Of a DNA stretch of 64,000 nucleotides, positions 39,765-49,304 are shown piece by piece (position 1 is the first letter of the stretch; each line of letters starts with the position of its first letter). The DNA comes from Falsiroseomonas sp046052145. Lineage in GTDB: Bacteria > Pseudomonadota > Alphaproteobacteria > Acetobacterales > Acetobacteraceae. The DNA lies in contig JBJOMW010000001.1 of NCBI GenBank assembly GCA_046052145.1, positions 186,001-250,000 on the forward strand, given 5' to 3'. The notes beneath the pieces were generated by a model. The model searched no databases and was not told the DNA's origin. It saw nothing but the letters and a program-made list of their open reading frames with translations. The position numbers and the translations under genes are program-made.

Positions 39765-41009
39765 TCAGGCGCGGTCCTTGACCGTCGCCAGGATCAGCGC
39801 ACCAAGCGCCAGGAACACCAGCACCGTCGCCATGCCAAGGCGCTGGCTGTCGGTCGCCACCGTCACGGCGGCCAGCACGGCGGGGCCGAGGAAGCCGGTG
39901 ACGCGGCCCGACAGGGCAAAGAGGCCGAACCACGCCGCCACCTCCTGCGGCGGGGCCATGCGCGCCATCAAGGCGCGGCTGGCGGCCTGGGCCGGGCCGA
40001 AGAACAGGCCGAGCGAGAGCGCCAGCGCCCAGAACCAGCTCTCCGACGTCGTCAGCAAAAGGGGGATGCCGAGGACCACCATCGCGGCGAGCGCGGCCAG
40101 CACCATGCGGCGGGACCCGACGCGGTCCTCAACCAGCGCGAAGCCGGCGGCGCCGAGGCCGGCGGCGACATTCATCGCGATGCCGAACAGCAGGATCTGC
40201 TCGAAGCCCATGCCGAAGACGCCGGCGGCGTAGATCGCGCCGAAGGCAAACAGCGTGTTGAGCCCATCCGTATAGAACAGCCGCGCCACCAGGAAGCGCG
40301 CGAGATCTGGCTGCCGCGGCAGGCTACGCAGCAGGCCGCGCAGCTCCACGAGCCCCGCCGCAGCGGCCTTGCCCCAGGAGGGGCGCGGCCCCCGCGGATC
40401 GGGCAGCGCAACCAGAACGGGCCAGGAGAAGACGAGCAGCCAGAGGGCGACCAGCAGTGCGGTGGCGCGCACATGTTCGGCATTGGCGCGATCGAGGCCG
40501 AACAGCGCCGGGTTAGGCTGCACCAGCAGCATGAGGCACAGCGCAAGGCACGCAAGCCCCCCCGCATAGCCAAGCCCCCAGGCGAGGCCGGAGACACGCC
40601 CGAGCCGCTCGCGCGGCGCCACCTGCGTCAGCATGGAATTGTAGAAGACCATGCCGATCTCGAAGGCGATGGTGGCGATGGCGACGCAGGCGAGCGCGTA
40701 GAGCGCGAAGGCCGGATCGGGCCGCGCGAACCAGAGCGCGGCGGTGGCGAGGGCGGTGGCGAGCGTGGCGAGCCCGAGCATCAGCCGCCGCCGCCCGCCC
40801 GCATCCGCGACGGCGCCGAGCAGTGGCGAGAGCAGCGCGACCAACAGCGCCGCGGCGGCCTGCATCCAGCCCCATTGCGCCTGTCCTGTTGCCGGGTCCG
40901 GCGCGATCCCTTGGGCGAAATAGGCGGCGATGACGAAGGTGGAGACCACCGTCGGGAAGGCGCTGTTGGCCCAATCGTAGAAGGCCCAGGCCAAGGCTTG
41001 GCGGCGCAT
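39765..41009 (-). CDS. MFS transporter, UMF1/Atg22-like family
   Basis: Integral membrane transporter of 414 residues with about 12 hydrophobic segments. The N-terminus RRQALAWAFYDWANSAFPTVV is the UMF1 (vacuole effluxer Atg22-like) signature, followed by LLSPLLGAVADAGGRRR, the MFS loop 2-3 motif. Substrate unknown. ATG at 41009 gives this signature at residue 2; an upstream frame extension to 41066 is proline/arginine-rich and falls in the 41044-41143 inverted repeat. It follows gdh on the same strand after that repeat. Confidence 0.88.
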   Translation of the reverse strand: MRRQALAWAFYDWANSAFPTVVSTFVIAAYFAQGIAPDPATGQAQWGWMQAAAALLVALLSPLLGAVADAGGRRRLMLGLATLATALATAALWFARPDPAFALYALACVAIATIAFEIGMVFYNSMLTQVAPRERLGRVSGLAWGLGYAGGLACLALCLMLLVQPNPALFGLDRANAEHVRATALLVALWLLVFSWPVLVALPDPRGPRPSWGKAAAAGLVELRGLLRSLPRQPDLARFLVARLFYTDGLNTLFAFGAIYAAGVFGMGFEQILLFGIAMNVAAGLGAAGFALVEDRVGSRRMVLAALAAMVVLGIPLLLTTSESWFWALALSLGLFFGPAQAASRALMARMAPPQEVAAWFGLFALSGRVTGFLGPAVLAAVTVATDSQRLGMATVLVFLALGALILATVKDRA

Positions 41010-41043
41010 GCGGGGTTCCGGCGGCGGTCGTGGTCGCCGCAAT

Positions 41044-41143
41044 GCCGGCGGTCGCGCGGCCCCCACCCCAACCCTGCCCCGCTCTCGCGGAAGAGGGTGC
41101 CCGAGCAGCCGCGAGGGCGGGAGGGGGCCGCGCGACCGCCGGC
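41044..41143. repeat. 100-bp element with perfect 21-bp terminal inverted repeat
   Basis: Bases 41044-41064 and 41123-41143 are perfect 21-bp inverted repeats. Inside, CCCGCTCTCGCGG (41078-41090) pairs with CCGCGAGGGCGGG (41109-41121) with a single G-T wobble, so the whole element can form one long hairpin. The interior CCCACCCCAACCCTGCC resembles the left end of repeat family 2. It lies between gdh and the MFS gene on the minus strand with no T-tract. It could be a strong mRNA structure, a processing site or a palindromic mobile repeat. Confidence 0.88.
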
Positions 41144-41163
41144 GTCGTCCGGCGATTGCCGGG

Positions 41164-44100
41164 CTATCCTAGCGCAGCCAGTGCCCGCGCGGCGACGCCG
41201 ATTGCGACGAGATCGCCGGCCGCCGCAGCGTCCCGCGCCAGCCGTGCCGCCGCGGCGCCATCGGGCAGCGCGCCGCCAAGGTGCAGGTGGGCCAGCCGCG
41301 CCTGCAAGGCGGCGAGATCGGCCAGTGCTTCGGCCCGCGCGCGGGGGGCGAAGGGGCCGGTGGCGCTTGCGCGTTCCGCCGCCAGGCGCAGCGCATCGAG
41401 CGCGAAGGTCTCGCCCACCGTGTGCCATGCTGCGGCCGCAGCTTCGGGCGCGACGCCGGCTTCCGTTGCCAGCCGCACGATCGCGGGCGCCGCCGCGAGC
41501 CCCGGCGTGGTGGCGAGCGTTGCGGCCTCGGCCGGGATGCCAGCGGCGATCAGCGCTGCGGCCTCCGGCGTGGGCGTGGCGCGGAGCGCGGCGATGCCGG
41601 GGCCGAGCACCGCGCGCACCGCATCGAGCGGGCCCGCCATGTGCATCAGCTCGCGCGCGGCACCCTCCTGCAGGCGGCGCAGGCCGAGCAGCGCGCTGAG
41701 CCGGCTGGCGGCGGGCGCCGGCGCGGCATCGGCCGCCGTGGCCGCATCGCCGATACCGAGCAGCGCCTCCGCGAGCCAGGCGGCGCGTGCGATGGCGGCG
41801 GGCTCCCCGGCCTCTGCCAGTCGCGCGAGACCCGCGACGCCCAGCCGGTTCGCGGCCAGGTTCGCCAGTGCTGTCGCGACCAAGTCACGCCGCAGCCGGT
41901 GGTGCGGGATCAGCGCGGCGAAGCGCGTGCGCAGGGCGGAGGGGAAATAGGCGGCCAGCAGCGGCGCCAGTGCCGTTTCGTTGGGCAGCGTGCTGCGCTC
42001 GATCGCCTCGGTCAGCCAGAGCTTTGCGAAGGGCAGCAGCGCCGCGAGTTCGGGCCGCGTCAGGCCCTCGCCGGCGGTGGCGCGGGCGCGCAGCGCGGCC
42101 TCATCCGGCAGGCCGGCGACGGCGCGGTCCAGCAGGCCCGCCGCTTCCAGCCGCGCGATCAGCGCGGCATGGGCGGGCAGGTCTTCGGTGGCGCGGAGCA
42201 TCTCGAGGCTGACGGCCAGCGACTGGGCGTGGTTGTCGGCCAGGACCAGCGCCGCGACTTCCTCCGTCATCTCGGCCAGCAGCGTGTCGCGCTGGCGGCG
42301 CGTGAGCGATCCCTCGCGCTCCGCCGCGGCCAGCAGGATCTTGATGTTGACCTCATGGTCGGAGGTGGAGACGCCCGCGCTGTTGTCGAGCGCGTCGGTG
42401 TTGAGCCGGACGCCTGCGCGCGCGGCCTCCACGCGGCCGGCCTGGGTGATGGCGAGGTTGGCGCCTTCGCCGATCACGCGGGCGCGGATCTCGCGCCCAT
42501 CCACGCGGATCGCGTCATTGGCGCGGTCGCCGGCGGCGGCGTGGGGTTCGGCGCTGGATTTCACATAGGTGCCGATGCCGCCGAAATAGAGCAGCTCCAC
42601 CGGCAGCGTCAGGATCGCGCGGATGATCTCTGCCGGTGTGGCGCGCTCGGCGTCGAGGCCGAGCAGCGCGCGCGCTTCGGGCGACAGCGGCAGCGATTTC
42701 GTGTTGCGCGGCAGCACGGCGCCGCCCGCGCTCAGCAGCCGCGCATCGTAATCGGCCCAGGAGGCGCGGGGCAGGCGGAACAGGCGCTCCCGTTCGGCGT
42801 AGGAGGTGGCGGGATCGGGATTGGGGTCGAGGAAGATGTGGCGATGGTCGAAGGCGGCGACGAGCTTTGTCTGCCGCGACACCAGCAGGCCATTGCCGAA
42901 CACGTCCCCCGACATGTCGCCGACGCCGGCGCAGCGGAAGGGCGCGTCCTGCACGCCGCGGCCGAGCATCTCGGAAAAATGGCGGTCGATCATCACCCAG
43001 GCACCGCGGGCGGTGATGCCCATGCCCTTGTGGTCGTAGCCCGCCGAGCCGCCGCTGGCGAAGGCGTCGTCCAGCCAGAAGCCGTGCTGGACCGACAGGC
43101 GATTGGCGATGTCGGAGAAGGTGGCGGTGCCCTTATCCGCGGCGGCGACGATGTAGGGATCGTCGCCATCGCGGCGGATGATGCCGGGCGGTGTCGCGAT
43201 GCCATCCGCCGTGATGCTGTCCGACAGGTCCAGCATGGCGCTGATGAGTGTCGAATAGGCGGCGATGCCAGCGGCCATCATGGCCTCGCGGTCGGTGGTG
43301 GCTGGCGGCTGCTTCAGCACGAAGCCGCCCTTCGCGCCGGTCGGCACGATGACGACGTTCTTCAGCACCTGCGCCTTCATAAGGCCGAGGATCTCGGTCC
43401 GGAAATCCTCGCGCCGGTCGGACCAGCGGATGCCGCCGCGTGCAACCGGCCCCGCGCGCAGATGCACGGCTTCCAGGCTGGGGGCATGGACGAAGATCTC
43501 GCGCCAGGGGCGGGGGTTTGGCATGTCGCCCGCGCGCGCACTGTCCAGCTTGAAGGCCAGCGAATCCTTGCCCTGGAAGAAATCGGTGCGGAGCATCGCA
43601 TCCAGTACGCTGCGCAGCCGCGCGAGGATGCGGTCCTCATCCGGATTGGCGATACCGTCCAGCAAAGCGCGCCATGCGACATCGAGCGCGGCCTCTGCCG
43701 CGGCATCGCGTGGCAAATCCGGATCGAAGCGTTGCCGGAACAGATGCACCAGGATGCGCGCGGCGTCCGGATGGGCGGCGAGTGCGGCTTCGACGCTCTC
43801 CTGCGCGAAGCCGAAGCCGACCTGCTTCAGCCAGCGGAACATCGCGCGCAGCAGCCAGCATGCGCGCCAGTCGAGCCCGGCGCCGAGCACGAGGCGGTTG
43901 AAGCCATCCGCCTCCGCGCGGCCATCCTGCAACGCGGCCAGCGCATCCAGCAGCGGGGCGAAGCAGGAGGGGTCGGCCGGCACTGCGGCCTCCAGCATGA
44001 AGACATGCAGCACCACTGGTGGTTGCCCGGCGGGCGTCAGGCGATGCGGCACTTCCTCGATCGCGCGAAGACCGAGGCTGCCGAAGAGCGGCAGCGCATC

Positions 44101-45733
44101 GGCCAGCGGCAGCGGCCCGCCAGGATGCGCAAGGCGCAGCACCAGCAGGCGCGGTGCCGCCCCGGGCGGGTGGGAGAGCGCCATCGCCGCGCGGGAAGGC
44201 GTCCCGCCACTGGGCCAGGATCGGCACGGAAGCGGCTTCGCCCAACTCCTGCAGCAGCGCTTCTTCCAGCCTGTCGCGGAAGCCGCGCGCGGCCTGGGCA
44301 AGGGCGGCTTCCAGCGCGGCGTCGTCCACCGCCGGCACTGCGCCGGGCGTGGTGCCGATCACGTAGTGCACGCGCGCGAGCGGTGCATCGCCGACGGTCG
44401 TAGCGAAGGCCGAGAGCCGCCCGGCGAAGGCGCCCGCCAGCAGCGCGCCGATGCGCTCGCGCATCGCCGTGTCGAAGGTGTCGCGCGGCAGCCAGGCGAT
44501 GGCGGAGACGAAGCGCTCGAAGGGATCGCGCCGCAGCACCAGCCCCGCGCGCGGGCGGATGGACAGATCGAGTGCGCGCAGGCAGCCGGCCAGGATCGCC
44601 TCATCCGGCGCCTGGAACAGCTCGTCGCGCGGCCAGGTGTCGAGGATGTTGCGCAGCGCGCGGCCGTCATGCGTCTCCGGCTCCAGGCCCGCAGCCGCCA
44701 GGATGCGCAGCACCTTGGCGCGCAGCAGCGGGATGGAGCGCGGGTTGCGATTATAGGCCGCCGCCGCGAACAGCCCGAGGAACAGCCGCCCGCTGATGAC
44801 GCGCCCGGCATCGTCGCGGATGCGCGTGATCACCACATCGGCATGCTGTGGGCGGTGGACGGTCGCGCGCATATTGGCCTTGGCGACATTCACGGCCGGC
44901 AGCTGGGCGAGGGTGGCGCGCACCGCTTCGGGCAGTGCGGGCAGGTCGCGGAGCGCGTCGAAGACCGGCAGCGACGCGTCGCGCAGCAGGCCGAGATTCT
45001 CCTCCGTTGCGACTGTCGCGCCGGCTTCGGTCAGCATCAGGCGGCGATGGCCGAGCAGGACGAAGTTCTCCTCCGCCAGCCAGCGTAGGAAGGCGGTGGC
45101 TTCCTCCACCGCCACCTCGGCCTCGGCGGTGCGGAGCATCGCCAGCATCGGCGCGAAATCGGCGACCGCGGCCCGCACATCCCGCAAGGCACGCGCCAGC
45201 GCATCCCGCAGCGCGCCGAGGTCGTCCGGGTCGGGCGCTTCGCCAAGGTTCGGCGTCGGCGCGCTGCCGGGGGCGAGCGCGATGCGCATCATGCTCTCCC
45301 GCGCGCCATCCCCGACCGCGGTCACGCGCCCTTCGGCGTCGCGGGTCAGCGGGATGATGGGGTGCAGCAGCTGGCGCACCACCCGCCCGCGCCGGGCCAG
45401 CGCCGCGAGCGCGCTGTCCACCAGGAAGGGCATGTCGTCGGTGACGATCTCGACCACCGGGGCGGCGCCGCGGCCGGGGCCGGGGGGCAGGATGCGCAGC
45501 TTCGCCTCCCCCGGGGTGCGCGTGGTGGCGAAGGCGAAGAGGCTCGCGGCAGCCTCGGCCAGCGTCTCTGGTGCGGTGGCCGCGAGCTCGGCGGTCGGCA
45601 CGGCGGCGAAGAGGCGGTGCAGCAGCCCGGCCGCAGCGGGCGGCAAGGCGGGGGCGGCGCGGTGCAGCGCGGCCTCGGCGGCGGCCAGCAGGCCGGGGCG
45701 CAGGCCGTCCTCCGGGGCCGGGGCGTCGGTCAT
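41164..45733 (-). pseudogene. gdh: large NAD-specific glutamate dehydrogenase, interrupted by a frameshift
   Basis: Large (about 1,520-residue) NAD-dependent glutamate dehydrogenase, which deaminates glutamate to 2-oxoglutarate and ammonia and feeds the sucA/odhB/lpdA complex. The N-terminal regulatory half reads from ATG 45733 (GGGAGG upstream) and stays homologous to about 44197. The rest, including HLRAGPVARGGIRWSDRRED and the catalytic-lysine loop VPTGAKGGFV, continues in the +1 frame (44196 to the stop at 41164). The junction reads GACGCCTTCCCGCGC, and the expected linker between FP and MALSHPPG looks short. Both halves are otherwise clean, so this may be a recent mutation, an assembly error, or less likely programmed frameshifting. 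Confidence 0.85.
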
Positions 45734-45829
45734 GGCGCGATCCTCCCGAGGTGAGCCTGCCGAAACGACCGGTGCAGATGCAAGCACAGGCTGGTGTCAG
45801 AGCCGCGCGAGGGGTGATAAACTTCCGGC

Positions 45830-47053
45830 ATGATCGCCGACCTCGCCGCCCTGCTCGCGCCCATCACGCCTGAGCAGTTCTTCACCGAGCATTACGACAA
45901 GGCGCCGCTGCATGTGCGCGGCGACCCTGGGAAATTCGCCCAGGTCCTGTCCTGGCGGCAGATCAACCGCCTGCTGGACATGACGCATATCTGGTCCGCC
46001 GCGTCCCTGAAGCTGGTGATGGACAGCCAGACCATCCCGCCCGACCAGTTCTGCACGCGCGCGATGGGTCGCGACGGCGGGCAGCTGCTGCAGCCAGATG
46101 CGAAGCTGGTGCAGGCCTGGATCGCCAAGGGCGCGAGCGTCGTGATGAACGATGTGGACAGCCTGACGCCGGGCCTGGCCAGCGTGTCGAACGCGCTGGA
46201 ATCCGCCGGCCTCGGGAAGGCGCAGGCGAATGTCTATATCTCGTGGCAGAGCCATAAGGCCTTCCGCACCCATTACGACACGCATGATGTCTGGGCGGTG
46301 CAGGTGGAAGGCGAGAAGGATTGGAACATCTGGGAAGGCCGCGCCGAGTGGCCGATCCCGCATCCGGCCTTCAAGGGCCAGCCGCAGGCGCATCACGACC
46401 AGGCGCGCGGCACGCTGCGCGGCGTGGTGAAGATGAAGCCGGGCGACCTGCTCTATCTGCCGCGCGGCTGGTACCACGACGCGCTGGCCGAAGCGCCGGC
46501 GAGCGTCCATGTCGCCTATGGTGTGCACGCCCCGCTCGGGATGGATTTTCTGAACATCCTGATGGAGCGCGCGCTGCACGATGCCGATTTCCGCAAGCCG
46601 CTGCCGCGCCAGGATGGCTCCGCGCCCGCGAAATTCGCCCTCACCCAGCGCGCCGGGCTGCTGGGCCAGCGGCTGGCGGAATTCGCGAAGGACCCGAAGG
46701 TGATGGAGGCGCTGGCGCAGGTCGTCGCGACGCATCGCTTCAGCCGCGGTGGCTTCGATGTGCTGGCCGCGCGCGGCATGGGCAGCAGCGCTGCGCCGGC
46801 GGGGGCCGACGGCGCGGCGGCCTTCCGCGTGGTCGCGGCTGGCGCGAAGCCGGTGCGGCGCGGCGCCGAATGGGTGGTGAAGACCGCGACCGGCGCGCTG
46901 GCGCTGACCCCGCCCGAGGCCGAGGCCGCGGCCTGGCTGCTGGCCCGCCCGGACATCACCGCGCCCGAATTGTCGCGCGCGCATCCGGCGGTGGAGGCGG
47001 AGGCGCTGCTGGGCAAGCTGGTGGGCGCGGGGCTGCTCGTGCCGGCGGCATGA
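45830..47053 (+). CDS. JmjC/cupin-domain 2-oxoglutarate oxygenase A
   Basis: Predicted Fe(II)/2-oxoglutarate-dependent protein hydroxylase of 407 residues, in the JmjC group that includes ribosomal oxygenases YcfD/RoxA, MINA53 and NO66. The N-terminal region starts ITPEQFFTEHYDKAPLHVRG. The iron facial triad is H148 and D150 in THYDTHDVWAVQVEGEKDW and H216 in YLPRGWYHDA. The C-terminal 150 residues form a winged-helix-like domain, as in ROX proteins. ATG at 45830. It leads a same-strand group with an OmpA-like protein (ATGATG overlap), the DSDP-repeat lipoprotein and a paralogous oxygenase. The repeat protein is a plausible substrate (inference). Confidence 0.85.
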   Translation: MIADLAALLAPITPEQFFTEHYDKAPLHVRGDPGKFAQVLSWRQINRLLDMTHIWSAASLKLVMDSQTIPPDQFCTRAMGRDGGQLLQPDAKLVQAWIAKGASVVMNDVDSLTPGLASVSNALESAGLGKAQANVYISWQSHKAFRTHYDTHDVWAVQVEGEKDWNIWEGRAEWPIPHPAFKGQPQAHHDQARGTLRGVVKMKPGDLLYLPRGWYHDALAEAPASVHVAYGVHAPLGMDFLNILMERALHDADFRKPLPRQDGSAPAKFALTQRAGLLGQRLAEFAKDPKVMEALAQVVATHRFSRGGFDVLAARGMGSSAAPAGADGAAAFRVVAAGAKPVRRGAEWVVKTATGALALTPPEAEAAAWLLARPDITAPELSRAHPAVEAEALLGKLVGAGLLVPAA

Positions 47054-47469
47054 TGCGGCTTCTGCTGGCGCTGCTGTTGCTGCCCGGATTGGCGCTGGCC
47101 CAGCCGCGTCCCTTTGGCTGCGTCGGCGCCGAGGATCTGGAGGATGACGTTTTCGCCGTGCCCTTCGCCCGCGGATCGGACCGGCTGGGAGAGGCGGCAC
47201 GCAGCGGGATCGAGGCGGCGGCGGCGCTGGCCCGCAGCGAGCCGGGGCGGAACCTCTGCGTGCTGGGTCATGCCGATCGCGGCCAGGGGGCGCAGACCTC
47301 GGTTGACCTTGCCGCGCGGCGCGCGCGGGCGGTGGCGCAGGCTCTGTCGCAGCGCGAGGTGGAGCGCGACCGCATCCGTGCCGAGGCGCGCGTCGGCGCC
47401 TTCAGCGGGCGGGAGCAGGAACCGGGCGCGCGCGCCGTGACCATCGTGGTGATGCCGGCACTGCCCTGA
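47050..47469 (+). CDS. periplasmic OmpA-like small protein
   Basis: Exported protein of 139 residues: signal peptide LLLALLLLPGLALA with cleavage before QPRPFG, then an OmpA-C-like peptidoglycan-association fold with FARGSDRLGEAARSGIEAAA, NLCVLGHADRGQG and LAARRARAVAQALSQREVERDRI. The overlap ATGATG with the oxygenase stop indicates translational coupling. The typical N-D-R/K-D peptidoglycan-binding pattern is weak, so binding is uncertain. Being cotranscribed with a JmjC oxygenase is unusual; it may anchor or escort the repeat lipoprotein at the cell envelope. Confidence 0.72.
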   Translation: MMRLLLALLLLPGLALAQPRPFGCVGAEDLEDDVFAVPFARGSDRLGEAARSGIEAAAALARSEPGRNLCVLGHADRGQGAQTSVDLAARRARAVAQALSQREVERDRIRAEARVGAFSGREQEPGARAVTIVVMPALP

Positions 47470-47570
47470 GGCGGAAAGCTGAAGAATTGTTCATCCGGCG
47501 CTATTGCGTATCGCCAGACGCGCGATCAGCCATCAGATAATTATCGTCTGTGGCGAGGGGAGGACAGCGC
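47470..47570 (+). promoter_or_regulatory. AT-rich leader before the DSDP-repeat gene
   Basis: A 101-bp spacer with conspicuous AT-rich stretches (GAAGAATTGTTCATC; CAGATAATTATCGTCTG) in an otherwise GC-rich locus. GATAATTATC at 47536-47545 is a perfect 10-bp palindrome and contains a GATAAT -10-like hexamer, but no good -35 lies at 16-18 bases. An independent promoter or operator for the repeat protein is suggested. AGGGGAGG at 47556-47563 is its ribosome-binding site. Confidence 0.35.
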
Positions 47571-48092
47571 GTGTCGGATAAGGACGAGCCCGAACCCAAG
47601 GGATTGCGCCGCCGGCTGCTGGTGCTGCGCTTGGCGGTGATCGGCGGTGCCAGCGCCGCGGTCACGGCCTGCGGCCCCGCGGCGGCGCCGCATTACGGCG
47701 CGCCGATGCGCACCGGGCTCAGCGACAGCGATCCTTCCGATCCGCCGGGGCGCGGCCGCGGCGGGCATCGCGGCAGCGGCGTGACGGATAGCGACCCCTC
47801 CGACCAGCCCGGCTATGGCCGCGGCGGTATCCGGCGCACCGGGCTCAGCGACAGCGACCCCTCCGATCCGCCGGGCGGCGGGCGTGGCGGGTACCGGCGC
47901 ACCGCCGTCAGCGACAGCGACCCGTCCGACCCACCCGGGCGCGGGCGCGGCGGGCATCGCGGCAGCGGGCTGACGGATAGCGACCCGAACGACCAGCCGG
48001 GCTATGGCCGCGGGCGCGGTGGGTATCGCAGCAGCGGCGTCAGCGACAGCGACCCCTCCGACCCGCCCGGCCGCGGCCGGCGCCGCTGGTGA
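47571..48092 (+). CDS. lipoprotein of six DSDPSD / GRGRGG repeats
   Basis: Exported repeat protein of 173 residues; family not recognised. A basic N-region (LRRRLL), hydrophobic segment and lipobox V-T-A-C predict a lipoprotein acylated at Cys34. From about residue 49 it consists of six repeats of 21-23 residues with consensus [LV][ST]DSDPSD[PQ]PGxGRGG[HYI]R. Repeats 2 and 5 share the TDSDP-DQPGYGRG variant and 1, 4 and 6 the SDSDPSDPPGRGRG variant. The DNA repeats are about 63 bp. GTG at 47571 has AGGGGAGG eight bases upstream; GTG 47550 is less likely. It lies between two JmjC oxygenases. The repeats could bind Ca2+ or be hydroxylated on D, P, H or R. Confidence 0.8.
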   Translation: MSDKDEPEPKGLRRRLLVLRLAVIGGASAAVTACGPAAAPHYGAPMRTGLSDSDPSDPPGRGRGGHRGSGVTDSDPSDQPGYGRGGIRRTGLSDSDPSDPPGGGRGGYRRTAVSDSDPSDPPGRGRGGHRGSGLTDSDPNDQPGYGRGRGGYRSSGVSDSDPSDPPGRGRRRW

Positions 48093-48122
48093 CGCGGCGG
48101 GCAGGGCAGTAACCTCCGCATC

Positions 48123-49295
48123 ATGAGCGACGAGACGACGCTGGCCGAAGCGGCCTGGGCGCAGGCCTTCGGCGATCTGCCGATTGAGGATGGGCTGGCG
48201 CTGCGCGAGGGCACGGCCTGGCGCCATTTCCCCGCCCCCGATGCGGCGCGCCACCGGCCGCTGCTGTCGGTGGCCGATCTCGATGCCTTCCTGGCCACCG
48301 ATGCGGCGCGGGAGCCGCGCGTCTCCATGGCCGATAGCCGCCGCAAGGGCAGCGCGGCCGTGCCGATGGCCGATTTCCTGCGCGACGATGGGCGCGTGGA
48401 CCTGCCGGGTCTATTCGCCGCCTTCGACCAGGGCGCGACGCTGGTCGTCTCACAGTTTCACGAGCTGCATGCGCCGCTGATGCGCTTCTGCCGTGGGCTG
48501 GAGCAGGTGTTCCTGCATGGCGTGCAGGCGAACATCTACCTCACGCCGCCCGGCGCGCAGGGTTTTCGGGTGCATTACGACACGCATGACGTGCTGGTGC
48601 TGCAGGTGTTGGGGGAGAAGCGCTGGCGGCTCTGGCCCGGCCAGCCCGTGCCGCGCCCGACGCGCCGCACGCCCTGGGCCAGCAACATCGAGCCGGAGGG
48701 CGAGGCCACGACGCTGACGCTGCGCCCGGGCGACACGCTCTATGTGCCGCGCGGCGTGCTGCATGATGCCGCCGCGCAGGAGGGCGATGAGCCGTCGCTG
48801 CATGTGACGGTCGGGCTGCTCGATCCCTCCTTCGCCACCGTGCTGCGGCTGGCGGTGGATCTGCTGGAAGCGAGCGAGCCGGCTTTACGCGAATCCTTCC
48901 CCACCTGGCGCCTGGCGGAGGGCCCGGCGCAGCTGGCGGCGATGGCACGCCCGCTGGCCGCGCGGCTGGCGGAGCCGGCGGCGCTGGAGCGCGCGGCGCT
49001 GACGCTGCTGGACCGGCTGGCGGGGGAGCGTCCTGCGCTGCTCGGGCGCGGGTTGTTCGTCGCCGATCCCGGGCCGCAGACGCGGCTGATTCTGGCGCCG
49101 GGCGCGCTGCATGCGCTGGTGCCGGAAGAGGGTGGCGCGTCGCTCCGCTGGGCCGGCGCGCCGATCACGCTGGATGCGACGGAGGCCGGCTGGATCGAGC
49201 GCCTGGCCGAAGGCGCGACGCCGGCGGAGCTGGGCGAGGGCGCGGAGGAATTCTGCCGGCTTCTGCTGCGGCGCGGGCTGCTCGTCGCGGGCTGA
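48123..49295 (+). CDS. JmjC/cupin-domain 2-oxoglutarate oxygenase B
   Basis: Second JmjC-type oxygenase, 390 residues, paralogous to the gene at 45830. The shared core is HYDTHDVLVLQVLGEKRWRLW with H151 and D153 and LYVPRGVLHDA with H214, completing the 2-His-1-carboxylate iron site; overall it is otherwise quite diverged. A C-terminal helical domain (about 240-390) resembles the ROX winged helix. ATG at 48123, 30 bases after the repeat-lipoprotein stop, so the two are probably cotranscribed. Two diverged oxygenases suggest two different modified residues on one substrate, which is an inference. Confidence 0.84.
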   Translation: MSDETTLAEAAWAQAFGDLPIEDGLALREGTAWRHFPAPDAARHRPLLSVADLDAFLATDAAREPRVSMADSRRKGSAAVPMADFLRDDGRVDLPGLFAAFDQGATLVVSQFHELHAPLMRFCRGLEQVFLHGVQANIYLTPPGAQGFRVHYDTHDVLVLQVLGEKRWRLWPGQPVPRPTRRTPWASNIEPEGEATTLTLRPGDTLYVPRGVLHDAAAQEGDEPSLHVTVGLLDPSFATVLRLAVDLLEASEPALRESFPTWRLAEGPAQLAAMARPLAARLAEPAALERAALTLLDRLAGERPALLGRGLFVADPGPQTRLILAPGALHALVPEEGGASLRWAGAPITLDATEAGWIERLAEGATPAELGEGAEEFCRLLLRRGLLVAG

Positions 49296-49304
49296 GCGGC
49301 CGCG

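Noticed and set aside
44185..44205. Programmed +1 frameshift in gdh
   Set aside because: The C-rich junction could slip, but no such control is known for this enzyme, and the linker looks shortened, which fits a mutation or assembly error better.
47571..48092. Collagen-like or RTX-type repeat protein
   Set aside because: The repeats are not G-x-y triplets and lack the GGxGxD nonapeptide; period is 21-23 residues with a DSDPSD box.
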